A program made the translations under genes and the position numbers. The notes under the pieces were generated by a model that was not told the DNA's origin, made no database searches, and saw only the letters and a program-made list of their open reading frames with translations. Of a DNA stretch of 64,000 bases, positions 32,172 to 40,696 are shown piece after piece. Positions within the stretch are counted from its first letter, which is position 1. Each line of letters opens with the position of its first letter. The DNA lies in NCBI RefSeq assembly GCF_018613675.1, contig NZ_JAGGPQ010000023.1, positions 1-64,000 on the forward strand. Direction: 5' to 3'. Source of the stretch: Arthrobacter sp. ISL-85. GTDB lineage: Bacteria > Actinomycetota > Actinomycetes > Actinomycetales > Micrococcaceae.

Positions 32172-33203
32172 TCAGGCAGTGGCGGCGGTGCGGAAGCCGC
32201 AGTTGCCGCTTGAGGAGTCGGGGGTGTTGGAGTTCCGGGCGGCGACGCGGTAGCGGTTGCAGTAGGAGTCGTGGCAGAGGTATGAGCCGCCGCGCATGAC
32301 CCTGCCGCGACCGATGGTGGGACCTTGGGGGTTCTGAGTGGGGGCTTTCGCGTAGTACTTGGGCAGCATCCAGTCGCTGCACCATTCCCAGACGTTGCCG
32401 GCAACCTCATAGAGCCCGTATCCGTTGGGTGGGAAGGACTTCACCGGGGCGGTGGCAACGTGACCGTCCTCGTTGGTGTTGAGGGTGGGGAAGATGCCCT
32501 GCCAGATGTTGCATCGGTGCTGCCCGGCGGGGGTGAGTTCATCGCCCCACGCGTAGCGCTTCCCTTCGAGGCCCCCGCGGGCGGCGTACTCCCATTCTGC
32601 CTCGGTAGGCAGACGCCGCCCGGCCCAGGCGCAGTATGCGAGAGCGTCGTTCCAGGTCACATGGACTGCAGGGTGGTCCGGGGCCTCGGTCCATTGAGAG
32701 GAGGGGCCGAAAGGGTGCGCCCAGTCTGCGCCGCGAACATTCAGCCACCACGGGGCCCCCGCCGCTGTGCCCAGAATGTCCCCTTTCCGGGCACGAGCGA
32801 CGAGGTGGAACACGGCAGAGGTGCCGTATTGCTCGGCCTCGGTGCGATATCCGGTGGCCTCCACGAAGGCGGCGAACATGCTGCTCGTTACTGCGGTGGT
32901 ATCGATGCGAAACGCGTCCAGTCTCACCCGGTGCACCGGGGTTTCCCCGTCGTTCGGATAGCCCTCCCCGAACGCATCCCCCATGGCGAACTCCCCAGCA
33001 GGGATAATCACCTCCTCGTGGAGCCGGCCGCCAGCGGCGGCCGGGCTGCCGGCTTCCCTGGTCGGGGCCGTCAGGCCAGGGTTCGGCCCTGCGGCGTGGG
33101 TACGCCCGGGGGCGCAGCAGGTTGAGGCGTGTCGATCAGGGGTGGTGGGTTGCACGCTGTTGTCCTCGTCTTCTGGCCCGGTCCACGGCCGGGGGATGTT
33201 CAC
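32172..33203 (-). CDS. Formylglycine-generating enzyme (sulfatase-activating), copy A
   Basis: A 343-aa FGE/SUMF1-family protein that converts the sulfatase active-site Cys to formylglycine. Signatures are PAGEFAMGDAFGEGYPNDGETPVHRV, WAGRRLPTEAEWEYAARGG, GLYEVAGNVWEWCSDW, and the catalytic copper-binding pair C310 and C315 in YLCHDSYCNRYR. Its ATG overlaps the dehydrogenase stop by four bases. The first ~60 residues are low-complexity, unlike the core. A second FGE is encoded at 46786. It presumably activates the sulfatase of the same operon. Confidence 0.93.
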   Translation of the reverse strand: MNIPRPWTGPEDEDNSVQPTTPDRHASTCCAPGRTHAAGPNPGLTAPTREAGSPAAAGGRLHEEVIIPAGEFAMGDAFGEGYPNDGETPVHRVRLDAFRIDTTAVTSSMFAAFVEATGYRTEAEQYGTSAVFHLVARARKGDILGTAAGAPWWLNVRGADWAHPFGPSSQWTEAPDHPAVHVTWNDALAYCAWAGRRLPTEAEWEYAARGGLEGKRYAWGDELTPAGQHRCNIWQGIFPTLNTNEDGHVATAPVKSFPPNGYGLYEVAGNVWEWCSDWMLPKYYAKAPTQNPQGPTIGRGRVMRGGSYLCHDSYCNRYRVAARNSNTPDSSSGNCGFRTAATA

Positions 33204-34591
33204 GTGTTCGTGGGTGGGAAGACTTTGCCCGGGTTGAGGAGGTTAGCCGGGTCAAAGACGGCTTTGATCTGTTGCTGGAGTTCGAACTGGTCCGGGCCGA
33301 GCTCGTCGGCGAGCCATCTCCGTTTCAGGAGGCCGATTCCGTGTTCTCCTGAGAGCGTTCCTCCGAGTTCGAGCGCGAGCGAGAAGAGCTCGCTGGCCGC
33401 CGCCCACACGGGCTCCGGAACGATATCGCCTTGGAAGGCGAAGGTCGGGTGCAGGTTGCCGTCTCCTGCGTGGCACGTCGTGGGTATGGAGAGACCGTAG
33501 CGTTTCTCAAGTGCGCGGATGGCGGCGAAGGCCTCACTCATACGGTCCCTCGGCACCGCGATGTCCTCGACGAGCAGGGTGCCGACAGCTTCGAGGGACG
33601 GAAACGCCTGGCGGCGGAGGTCCACGAGACGTTCGGATGCTGCAGGATCTGCAGTCAGTTCCGGAATGCCGCCGGAAGAGCGGACGATGTCGGCCACGTC
33701 CTGGGCGGTTTGGCCCGCGTCCGTCCCGTCGCACTGGACCAGGAGGAATGCGGAGCCTCGGCCCAGAAGGTCCTCACCCGTGAAACGGCCGACGTACTCA
33801 AGGGTGCGATCGTCCATCAACTCCATGATCGCCGGGACGTGCCCGGCCTTGGTTATCGCCGAGGCCGCATCCGCTGCGTCTTCCACGGAACCGAAGAATG
33901 CCCCGATAGTAACAATACGGCCGGTGACAACCGGCAGCAGCTTCAGCGTGCACTCTACGATGATGCCCAGTGTCCCCTCGGAGCCGATCATCAGGGCGCA
34001 GAGATCGTAGCCAGTGACCCCCTTGACGGTGCGGTGTCCAACGGAGATGAGGCGGCCGTCGGCCAGGACAACCTTGAGCGCGAGCACCGCCTCGCGCGTC
34101 ACGCCGTACTTTGCGCACAAGAGACCGCCGGCGTTCATTGCGATGTTGCCGCCGACTGTGGAGATGTCCCTACTTGCCGGGTCCGGTGCCCACCACAGGC
34201 CCTGCCTTGCGAGGACACGGTTCAGGTCGCCATTGAGGATCCCGGGCTGGACCACTGCGAGCCGGTTCTCCGGAGAGATCTCCACGATCTGGTCCATGTC
34301 GCGCGTTGACAGGGCGATTTCGCCCGGTCCGGCGATGGCGCCACCGGCCAGGCCTGTCCCTGCCCCACGGGTGACGAGGGGGGTACCTGTGGATGATGCG
34401 ATGCGGCAGAGCGTCTGGACCTCGTCAATGCTTTTCGGGTAGACGACCGCCGCGGGCACCCCGCCGGATTGGTGGCCGGAACGGTCGGAGGTGAACGCTT
34501 CCAGCAGCCCGGGGTCGGTCTCGACGCGCCCCGGCAGCGCCGCTCGGAGCTCGTCGAGCACAGCGACTGGATCCGAGAGGGCGCTGGTCAT
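33200..34591 (-). CDS. FAD-linked 2-hydroxyacid dehydrogenase (GlcD-like)
   Basis: A 463-aa FAD-binding PCMH protein. The FAD part has PLVTRGAGTGLAGGAI and STVGGNIAMNAGGLLCAKYGVTREAVL. The C-terminal oxidase domain has CHAGDGNLHP and GGTLSGEHGIG. Family members oxidise glycolate, D-lactate or D-2-hydroxyglutarate to the 2-oxoacid. Start and stop overlap both neighbours by four bases. It would make the 2-oxoacid for the ThDP enzyme in the same operon. Confidence 0.9.
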   Translation of the reverse strand: MTSALSDPVAVLDELRAALPGRVETDPGLLEAFTSDRSGHQSGGVPAAVVYPKSIDEVQTLCRIASSTGTPLVTRGAGTGLAGGAIAGPGEIALSTRDMDQIVEISPENRLAVVQPGILNGDLNRVLARQGLWWAPDPASRDISTVGGNIAMNAGGLLCAKYGVTREAVLALKVVLADGRLISVGHRTVKGVTGYDLCALMIGSEGTLGIIVECTLKLLPVVTGRIVTIGAFFGSVEDAADAASAITKAGHVPAIMELMDDRTLEYVGRFTGEDLLGRGSAFLLVQCDGTDAGQTAQDVADIVRSSGGIPELTADPAASERLVDLRRQAFPSLEAVGTLLVEDIAVPRDRMSEAFAAIRALEKRYGLSIPTTCHAGDGNLHPTFAFQGDIVPEPVWAAASELFSLALELGGTLSGEHGIGLLKRRWLADELGPDQFELQQQIKAVFDPANLLNPGKVFPPTNT

Positions 34592-35937
34592 GGCAGGTAA
34601 GCCTCCGGGCTGGGCATATCGGCTGGTTCGAATCCTTCGGTGAGTGCGCCGGGGCGGCCAGAGCGCATGTTGCGCAGGGCGAGCAGGGAAGCGAGGGTGA
34701 TCGCACCACCTGCAGTGAGGTAGAGCGCGACGGTCCAGGACTGGCCATGGGAGGTCTGCATGAGCAGGCTGGCGATGAAAGGCGTCAGGCCGCCGCCGAG
34801 CACTGCCCCAAGGGAATAGCCGACGGAGACGCCGCTGAAGGCGACCTTGGTGGGGAACATCTCGACCAGGAAGGCGGCCAGGGGACCGAAGACCGCTGAG
34901 GCGCCGACAAAGCCGACGAGGATAGCTGCCATCACAAGCGGTTCTTCAGCCGTGTTCAGCAGGCCGAACATCGGGAACGGGTAGAAGGCCAGGAAGAGCG
35001 CGCCCGCGAGCATGACCTTCATCCGCCCGATCCTGTCCGAGAGCCGAGCGAAAGCCAGGATCGCGAGCATCATCGCAACGGAACCGATCTGGGTAGAAGT
35101 GAGCATGAAGTTCTTGTCAATCTTCAGGAACTCTGTGCCGTAGGCCAGGGAATAGCTGATGATGAACCAGATGAAGGCGTTGAAGCCAAGGTTCACCCCG
35201 ACGGCGACGAGCACCAGGCGCCAAGAACGGCGGAAGACCTCCACGATGGGGGTTTTGGCCTTGCCGTGGCCCTCCTGCAGTTTCTGGAATGCGGGGCTCT
35301 CCGTGACGGTCAGGCGGATGATCAGGCCCACGGCCAGGAGCAGGAAGCTGAGGATGAAGGGGATGCGCCATCCCCAGACCAGGAAGTCCTTTCCGGTTGC
35401 GCTGATGACCAGCCCCATGATGCTTGAGGCCAGCAGGGTGCCACCGGGGCTACCCAGGAAGGCCCAGCTGCCGTACCAACCCCGCCTCTCGGCGGGTGCA
35501 TGCTCCACGGCCATCAGGACCGCCCCGCCCTGCTCGCCGCCGTGGAAGGTGCCCTGCAGGAGCCGGAGGGCGACCAGCAGCACGGGGGCCCAGACCCCGA
35601 CTTGGGCATGGGTGGGCAGGATACCCATCACGGTTGTGCACCCGCCTGCGCCCATCAGCGAAGCTACCAGGAGGTTTTTGCGCCCGATCTTGTCCCCAAG
35701 GTGTCCGAAGATGACAGCTCCGAAGGGCCGGGCGAGGAAGCCCACCGCGAGGGTTGCGAAGGAGAAGACGACGCCGAGGGCCTCAGGGGTGCCGGAGAAG
35801 AAGACTGCGCTGAAGACCAGGGCGGAAGCCACCCCGTAAATCTGGAAGTCGTAGGCCTCGATCGCGGTCCCCACGGCCGAGCCGAGCGCGGCCCTGCGGA
35901 CCATGCCGAGATTGGATTGGTTTTCAGAGGACATCAT
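34588..35937 (-). CDS. MFS transporter of the metabolite:H+ symporter (MHS) group
   Basis: A 449-aa 12-TM carrier from ATG 35937 (GTG and a second ATG flank it). MHS features are visible: SAVGTAIEAYDFQIYG, LARPFGAVIFGHLGDKIGRKNLLV and RLLQGTFHGGEQGGAVLMAVEHAPAERRGWYGS. The group (KgtP, ShiA, PcaT-like) imports organic acids with protons. It is the likely uptake system of locus A. The stop overlaps the dehydrogenase start by four bases. Confidence 0.9.
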   Translation of the reverse strand: MMSSENQSNLGMVRRAALGSAVGTAIEAYDFQIYGVASALVFSAVFFSGTPEALGVVFSFATLAVGFLARPFGAVIFGHLGDKIGRKNLLVASLMGAGGCTTVMGILPTHAQVGVWAPVLLVALRLLQGTFHGGEQGGAVLMAVEHAPAERRGWYGSWAFLGSPGGTLLASSIMGLVISATGKDFLVWGWRIPFILSFLLLAVGLIIRLTVTESPAFQKLQEGHGKAKTPIVEVFRRSWRLVLVAVGVNLGFNAFIWFIISYSLAYGTEFLKIDKNFMLTSTQIGSVAMMLAILAFARLSDRIGRMKVMLAGALFLAFYPFPMFGLLNTAEEPLVMAAILVGFVGASAVFGPLAAFLVEMFPTKVAFSGVSVGYSLGAVLGGGLTPFIASLLMQTSHGQSWTVALYLTAGGAITLASLLALRNMRSGRPGALTEGFEPADMPSPEAYLP

Positions 35938-35985
35938 GCACACCTTTGTGGAAATGGTATTGGTAAAGGGCAGAGGGGCTGTGAG

Positions 35986-37416
35986 TTAGGAGGTGCTGGC
36001 GGGGGAGTAAGCCATGAGTGGTCTTGCGAGGACGGCGTCGACGCCCCCATAGTCCTCGATGCGCTGGCGCTGCCCGGCGCGGATCCGTGCGTCGACCAGG
36101 TCCGGGTTGCAAATCTCGCGCAGGGCCGAGCGGCACTCATCAAGGACGGACGAATGGGTGGGGTCCAGGACGAGGTCGTTCCCCTCCCATGGGTCGGCGT
36201 CGAGGTTGAAGAGCCGTTCGCCGAGGCCGGCGTGGTAAATGTACTTCCAAGGCCCGCGGCGGATCATGAAAGATCCCGTGTTCGAGTTCGCCGAGTGGTA
36301 CTCGCTGAAAACCGTCCTCGATAGGTCTTCCGGCGACCCTGCGATCTCCAGCAGTGACCGGCCCGGGAGGTCGGCGTCATCCGGGTGCGCGGGGACGTCC
36401 ATGGCGTCGAGCACCGTGGGGAAGACATCGACGAGCGACACGGGTGTGGCGCAACGCCCGACGGGCACGCCCGGGCCGGCGAGGATAGCGGGAATCCGGA
36501 CAGAGCTCTCAGACATCGTGCCTTTGAACCACAGGCCATCGATGCCCAGCAGCTCCCCATGGTCCGAAACGTAGAGGATGATCGTGTTCTCGGCCTGGCC
36601 GGTGGCCTCGAGAGCGCCAAGGACGATCCCGGCCTGGGCGTCCATGAAGCTCACCAGTCCGTAGTACGCCTGGACGGCCCGAAGCGTCTCCTCATTGCCC
36701 AGCGGTTCGTCGAGGCCGCAGCCGCGGCGGTAGACCTCCATCGCTGGGTGGCGGTCCCACTCCCGTTCGTCGCTGCGGCGGGGCATCGCCAACTCCTCCA
36801 GCGGGTAGAGGTCCAGGAACTCCTTTGGGACCGTGAAGGGGTAGTGCGGAGTGACGAAGGAGACCTTTCCCACCCAGGGCCCGCCTACGCTCGACCGCTC
36901 TTCGAGCCAGCGGACAGCCTCCTGCGCTGCGGAGCGGTCGAAGCGGCTGTAGTCGGACTCGCCCTCGGAGGCGGCCAGGACGGCGGCCCGGAGCTGGAAT
37001 GCCGGTGGCTGAAGCTCACGCAGCGCGTGGAAGAGGTCGCCTTTGCCCTCCCGCACGTGCAGGGGCCGGCGTTGGTCGGGGAATCCCGTGTCATCGTGGG
37101 TTGAGCGGTAGTGCAGCTTCCCGATCGTCGTCGTGGGGATCCCCGCTGCAGTGGTTCGGTGCCCCCAGCTGTCGGCCTCGGCCCCTAGGTAGGGGGAGGC
37201 GTTGTCGGCGTTGCCGGTCTGGTGGACGTAGCGGCCCGTGGCCATCGCGGCCCGGGAGGGAACACAGATGGGGGAGTTGCAGTAGGCGGCGTCGAACACG
37301 GTCCCCCGGGCAGCCAACCTGTCCAGATTCGGCGTCCGGACAACGGTGCTTCCGTAAGCGCCGCAAGCGAACGGGACGTGCTGGTCAGACATCAGGATCA
37401 GGAGATTTGGCTGCAT
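35986..37416 (-). CDS. Sulfatase (formylglycine-dependent), locus A
   Basis: A 476-aa arylsulfatase/choline-sulfatase-type enzyme from ATG 37416. A longer frame to 37476 has no clear site. The core NLLILMSDQH (metal Asp) is followed by the modification motif C51-V-P-S-R55 in YCNSPICVPSRAAMATG. Later metal or active-site residues lie in YVSDHGELLGIDGLWFKG. There is no signal peptide, so it acts in the cytoplasm, which fits uptake of a sulfate ester by the MFS carrier. It leads a six-gene operon divergent from the LysR gene. Confidence 0.92.
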   Translation of the reverse strand: MQPNLLILMSDQHVPFACGAYGSTVVRTPNLDRLAARGTVFDAAYCNSPICVPSRAAMATGRYVHQTGNADNASPYLGAEADSWGHRTTAAGIPTTTIGKLHYRSTHDDTGFPDQRRPLHVREGKGDLFHALRELQPPAFQLRAAVLAASEGESDYSRFDRSAAQEAVRWLEERSSVGGPWVGKVSFVTPHYPFTVPKEFLDLYPLEELAMPRRSDEREWDRHPAMEVYRRGCGLDEPLGNEETLRAVQAYYGLVSFMDAQAGIVLGALEATGQAENTIILYVSDHGELLGIDGLWFKGTMSESSVRIPAILAGPGVPVGRCATPVSLVDVFPTVLDAMDVPAHPDDADLPGRSLLEIAGSPEDLSRTVFSEYHSANSNTGSFMIRRGPWKYIYHAGLGERLFNLDADPWEGNDLVLDPTHSSVLDECRSALREICNPDLVDARIRAGQRQRIEDYGGVDAVLARPLMAYSPASTS

Positions 37417-37498
37417 GTGATCCACGTTACGATCAGGATGCATTAGAAGCGAATGATAAGTTTTCATTGAAGCCATAGTCTTTAGCTATGAGGGGTTA
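37417..37498. promoter_or_regulatory. Divergent control region of locus A with LysR-type inverted repeats
   Basis: Two 5-bp-arm inverted repeats with 7-base spacers lie side by side: AATGA (37452-37456)/TCATT (37464-37468) and CATAG (37474-37478)/CTATG (37486-37490). This 82-base gap separates the sulfatase operon from the LysR gene. Such pairs are typical of LysR operator layouts. The stretch is AT-rich as a promoter would be. Confidence 0.6.
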
Positions 37499-38377
37499 AT
37501 GGATCGCCGCCAGCTTGAATACTTCCTCGCCGTCGTCGACGGCAGCAGCGTCACCAGCGCTGCTGCGGCGCTGCACGTCTCCCAGCCCACAATTTCGGTC
37601 GCCCTGCGGGCGCTGGAGAAAGAGCTAGGAGGGCAACTCTTTGAGCGCACGCCGAAGGGGCTTGCCCTTGCTGCAGCTGGCCGAGCGCTGGTCAACCCAG
37701 CTCGGCAGGTGCTGCGCGACTTCAGCGTGGCGAAGGAGAGTGTCAGAGACGTGCTCGGCCTCACTGGCGGGAGCCTCGACATTGGGGCAGTCCCCGCTGT
37801 GGCGTCAGGGTGGCTTCTTGATCGGATGGCGGCGTTTCGGCGCGCCTATCCCGAGGTCGTGCTACGCGTTTACCCTGAGATCGAGGATGATCTCGTCGGT
37901 GCCCGGGTGCGCAACGGGGAGTACAACCTTGGACTGACGGTTTCGCAGCCGGATGCCTCGGGACTGACCGCATTCCAGGTGGGCGAGCAGGTCCTTCAGG
38001 CGCTTCTACCGCCCGGGTCACCCGGGCGAGGGACGCCGTTGATGATCGAGGAGCTCGTTGGCATGGACCTCGTCACCCTTCACCGAAACCACTCGAGGTC
38101 CCGGCGGTGGCTAGAGGCCAGGCTTGGTGAGCGGGGCCTCAGTGCCCGGATCCGCGTCGAACTCGGCTCAACTGACGCGATCGTGCCGCTTGTCGCGGAC
38201 GGGGCGGGCTATGCACTCTGGTGGACTCCGATGCCAGCCACAAGCCTCGGAGAATGCGTCCTGCGTCCACTCGTCCCGGGGCTCCGGCGGCCGATAGTCA
38301 TCTCTCATCGCACCGGCGTGATCTCCCCTGCCGCCCAGGCGTTCCTGCATCTAGTTGGTAGCGAACCGCAGGGCTGA
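37499..38377 (+). CDS. LysR-family transcriptional regulator
   Basis: A 292-aa regulator from ATG 37499 after GAGGGG. The N-terminal winged helix reads LEYFLAVVDGSSVTSAAAALHVSQPTISVALRALEKELGGQLFERTPKGLALAAAG. The C-terminal substrate-binding domain is complete (IGAVPAVASGWLLDRMAAFRRAYPEV). It is divergent from the sulfatase operon and most likely activates it in response to the substrate or an intermediate. Confidence 0.93.
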   Translation: MDRRQLEYFLAVVDGSSVTSAAAALHVSQPTISVALRALEKELGGQLFERTPKGLALAAAGRALVNPARQVLRDFSVAKESVRDVLGLTGGSLDIGAVPAVASGWLLDRMAAFRRAYPEVVLRVYPEIEDDLVGARVRNGEYNLGLTVSQPDASGLTAFQVGEQVLQALLPPGSPGRGTPLMIEELVGMDLVTLHRNHSRSRRWLEARLGERGLSARIRVELGSTDAIVPLVADGAGYALWWTPMPATSLGECVLRPLVPGLRRPIVISHRTGVISPAAQAFLHLVGSEPQG

Positions 38378-38940
38378 AGGCCACCGCCACCCGGATACAG
38401 GGGGAGCGCCCCGACGTCTGCACTCCAAGTCCGGAGGCTGGACCCGGCTGACCTGGGAACGTCCGATTCGCCGACGACCGCTTTCGCAGCTAGTTCTAGT
38501 CCTGCCCTTTCGGCGCCGATAATTGCGATTCCGTCAACCTACGGGCTGACGCTGCTGTAGCAGGCTTTCGGCCGCACTATTCCCTAGGGGGCGGCGGCCA
38601 AGTTGGGGTGTAGCACGAGCATTGTTGTTGGAACACACGTGATACTGGGATTTCGGTCCCCCTTTGTGTTGCCTTTACACATTCGCGCCTATGGGATCGT
38701 AATCTCTACTCAGCATCGACCACACCTGGGTTGCAGGGCGATCCGCCCTGCAACCGGCACCGGCGTGTAGCTGGTCCAGTGTTTCGTTGGCGCCGGGGTA
38801 GCCGCAGGGGAGGACAGATCGGGCCCGGCTCCGGAGGCAGGTGGAGGCGGAACCGCGGCGGCCCGGGTTGCCTTAGTTGAAGTCTGCGGGCCTTTGGAGA
38901 ATGGAAGCAGCGAGGTTCGCCTCTGCTTCTGATGGATGAC
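38378..38940. other. Intergenic region with the left 27-bp repeat
   Basis: About 560 bases without a supportable gene. It holds the left copy of the direct repeat at 38516-38542. A minus-strand frame at 38706-38954 has no ribosome site. Confidence 0.4.
38516..38542 (+). repeat. 27-bp direct repeat, left copy
   Basis: Reads GCCGATAATT, two variable bases, then GATTCCGTCAACCTA. It is 25/27 identical to the copy at 48927-48953, same orientation. The two bracket locus B. Confidence 0.75.
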
Positions 38941-40485
38941 TTAGGGAGGCCCACTGGTTTTGACCCATGTTGGTGAGCTCCAGGCGTATTGTTCGTTGTG
39001 TTGCCTGACTCTTGCGTAGTACCAGTCGTGGACGCCTTTGGGCCTAATATCTGTAAGCTCGAGCTTCACTCGACGACTGGTGCTTGGTGACGCGCGGTGC
39101 ATGCAGATGCCGCCGGAGAGGAAGCCTCCTATGTACCCGGTCCGGGAACCAAGAAGAAGTTCAGCGATAGAGTGCTTCATCTCGACGCCGTTGAACCTGG
39201 CGACGAGCACTGTCCGGTCATCTCCGGTGACGTGCAAGGCAAGCTGTTGGGTGGCGTCCGTCGTGACCGTGGGGTTCCCCCTTGTTTCGGTGGAGAAGAC
39301 TATGCGTTGGTCATCAATTTGCCGCCAAGTTGAGAAGCTGTATTTGCCGGGGGTTGAGGCGCTCGGTGCGACTATGTCGTTGCCGTGAAGTCGCGGTTCC
39401 ACGGCCGTGATGACCCCGCCGCGGACTTCGAGTTCGATGTCCCATGCTGCTTTCACACCGATTTCTCCCCATCCAACACTTACCGAGAGCACACCATTGA
39501 AGTGCTCCTCGGGAGCGCCTGCCGGAGATGCGCGCTCGATAACCTCTCCATTTCGTATCAGTTCGACGTAATCAACGGAGTCTCCGCCCTCCACTTCGAC
39601 GGCTATTTCCCGGGTAGCGTTGCTTGGGATTCGCGCACCCATCGGGTAGCCGTTGACACTGGTCGCCAGCATGATTCGATCTCCGGTGACCGCGTAGGTT
39701 CGTCTGGCCCGTATGGCGTTCCAAATCCCGTGCCGCGTGAGCTCATCGGCCCATACCATTGCCCTGCCATAGCCGTGGCTTCCAGGGTGGGCGCTGTGAT
39801 GGTCAGTGGATCCGATAAAGCCAAAAACTTTACCTAGCTCCAAGCCGTGCATCGCAGTACTCTGGCTGTTCCGCGGGCCCATTGTGTGCAAGTAGTTTCG
39901 CGGCGCCTCGTCAGATTCTCCGCACCCGTGCATCGAAACGATTTCCACCACAGGGGAAAACTCTTCAGTGTAGGCTTGCCAGTTTATGCCGCGGCGCCCG
40001 GCGAGGTAGCCGATATGGTGCGGCAGTGCCAGAGCATCCAGCCCGTGGGCTTTGAGTTTCCGCAATTCGCGGCGGAGTTCCGCCAGATTGTTGGCGGAGG
40101 CCGGGCCCAGTGGCCCCCGACCGGACTTGTAGTAGATGCAGTGGTCACCGTAGGTCATGCTGTGCCATTCGAAGGAGAGCAGTGATACGAAGACCCCGTC
40201 CTCGTGAAATCCTTCGGTGATGTCCTGAACGTGACCCCATTGATCCTGTAGGCGCCCGAATCCCCTGTTGTGGTAGTCGTGAACGTCCTTCGGCTCATCT
40301 GGCATGTCGTGCCAATTGGCATGGCCGGTCACGCTGCCAAAATCGAGTTGCAGGCGCGCGTTGCGATAGGCGTCTTCGATGCTTCCATGGCCGTAACTGA
40401 TATCGCAGTGATTGTGGATGTCACCGGCGTAAGCCAGGGTTTCCGCATAGGGGTCCAATGACGACGCAGTTCGTGGAAAGGTCAT
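38941..40485 (-). CDS. DUF3604 / PHP-like metal-dependent hydrolase
   Basis: A 514-aa protein. The first 250 residues have the metal-binding histidines of the DUF3604/PHP group: YAGDIHNHCDISYGHGSIEDAYRNAR, TGHANWHDMP, ALPHHIGY, GFIGSTDHHSAHPG and RRTYAVTGDRIML. The rest is beta-rich. Members are predicted phosphoesterases or hydrolases with unclear substrates. It lies next to sulfatase B on the same strand, with a gap of 211 bases. It could act on a sulfated or phosphorylated polyol or sugar, but nothing in the sequence settles this. Confidence 0.82.
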   Translation of the reverse strand: MTFPRTASSLDPYAETLAYAGDIHNHCDISYGHGSIEDAYRNARLQLDFGSVTGHANWHDMPDEPKDVHDYHNRGFGRLQDQWGHVQDITEGFHEDGVFVSLLSFEWHSMTYGDHCIYYKSGRGPLGPASANNLAELRRELRKLKAHGLDALALPHHIGYLAGRRGINWQAYTEEFSPVVEIVSMHGCGESDEAPRNYLHTMGPRNSQSTAMHGLELGKVFGFIGSTDHHSAHPGSHGYGRAMVWADELTRHGIWNAIRARRTYAVTGDRIMLATSVNGYPMGARIPSNATREIAVEVEGGDSVDYVELIRNGEVIERASPAGAPEEHFNGVLSVSVGWGEIGVKAAWDIELEVRGGVITAVEPRLHGNDIVAPSASTPGKYSFSTWRQIDDQRIVFSTETRGNPTVTTDATQQLALHVTGDDRTVLVARFNGVEMKHSIAELLLGSRTGYIGGFLSGGICMHRASPSTSRRVKLELTDIRPKGVHDWYYARVRQHNEQYAWSSPTWVKTSGPP

Positions 40486-40696
40486 CTTCTGCTCCTAAAT
40501 GGTGGGGAGACGCTGGCGATCAAGAAACTGTGAAACGGCAGCGCGGAGCGACCTTCCACTTGAAAACATCGGGAGGCCGGGGGTGCTCGCTCTCCCAAGA
40601 GAACAACAAAGAGGTGGGAGAAACCCTAAGACGGGGTGCCATGTTGTAGGGATCGTGGTCCACAGCAAAGTGTCTTCAGCGGCCATTCTTGCCTTC

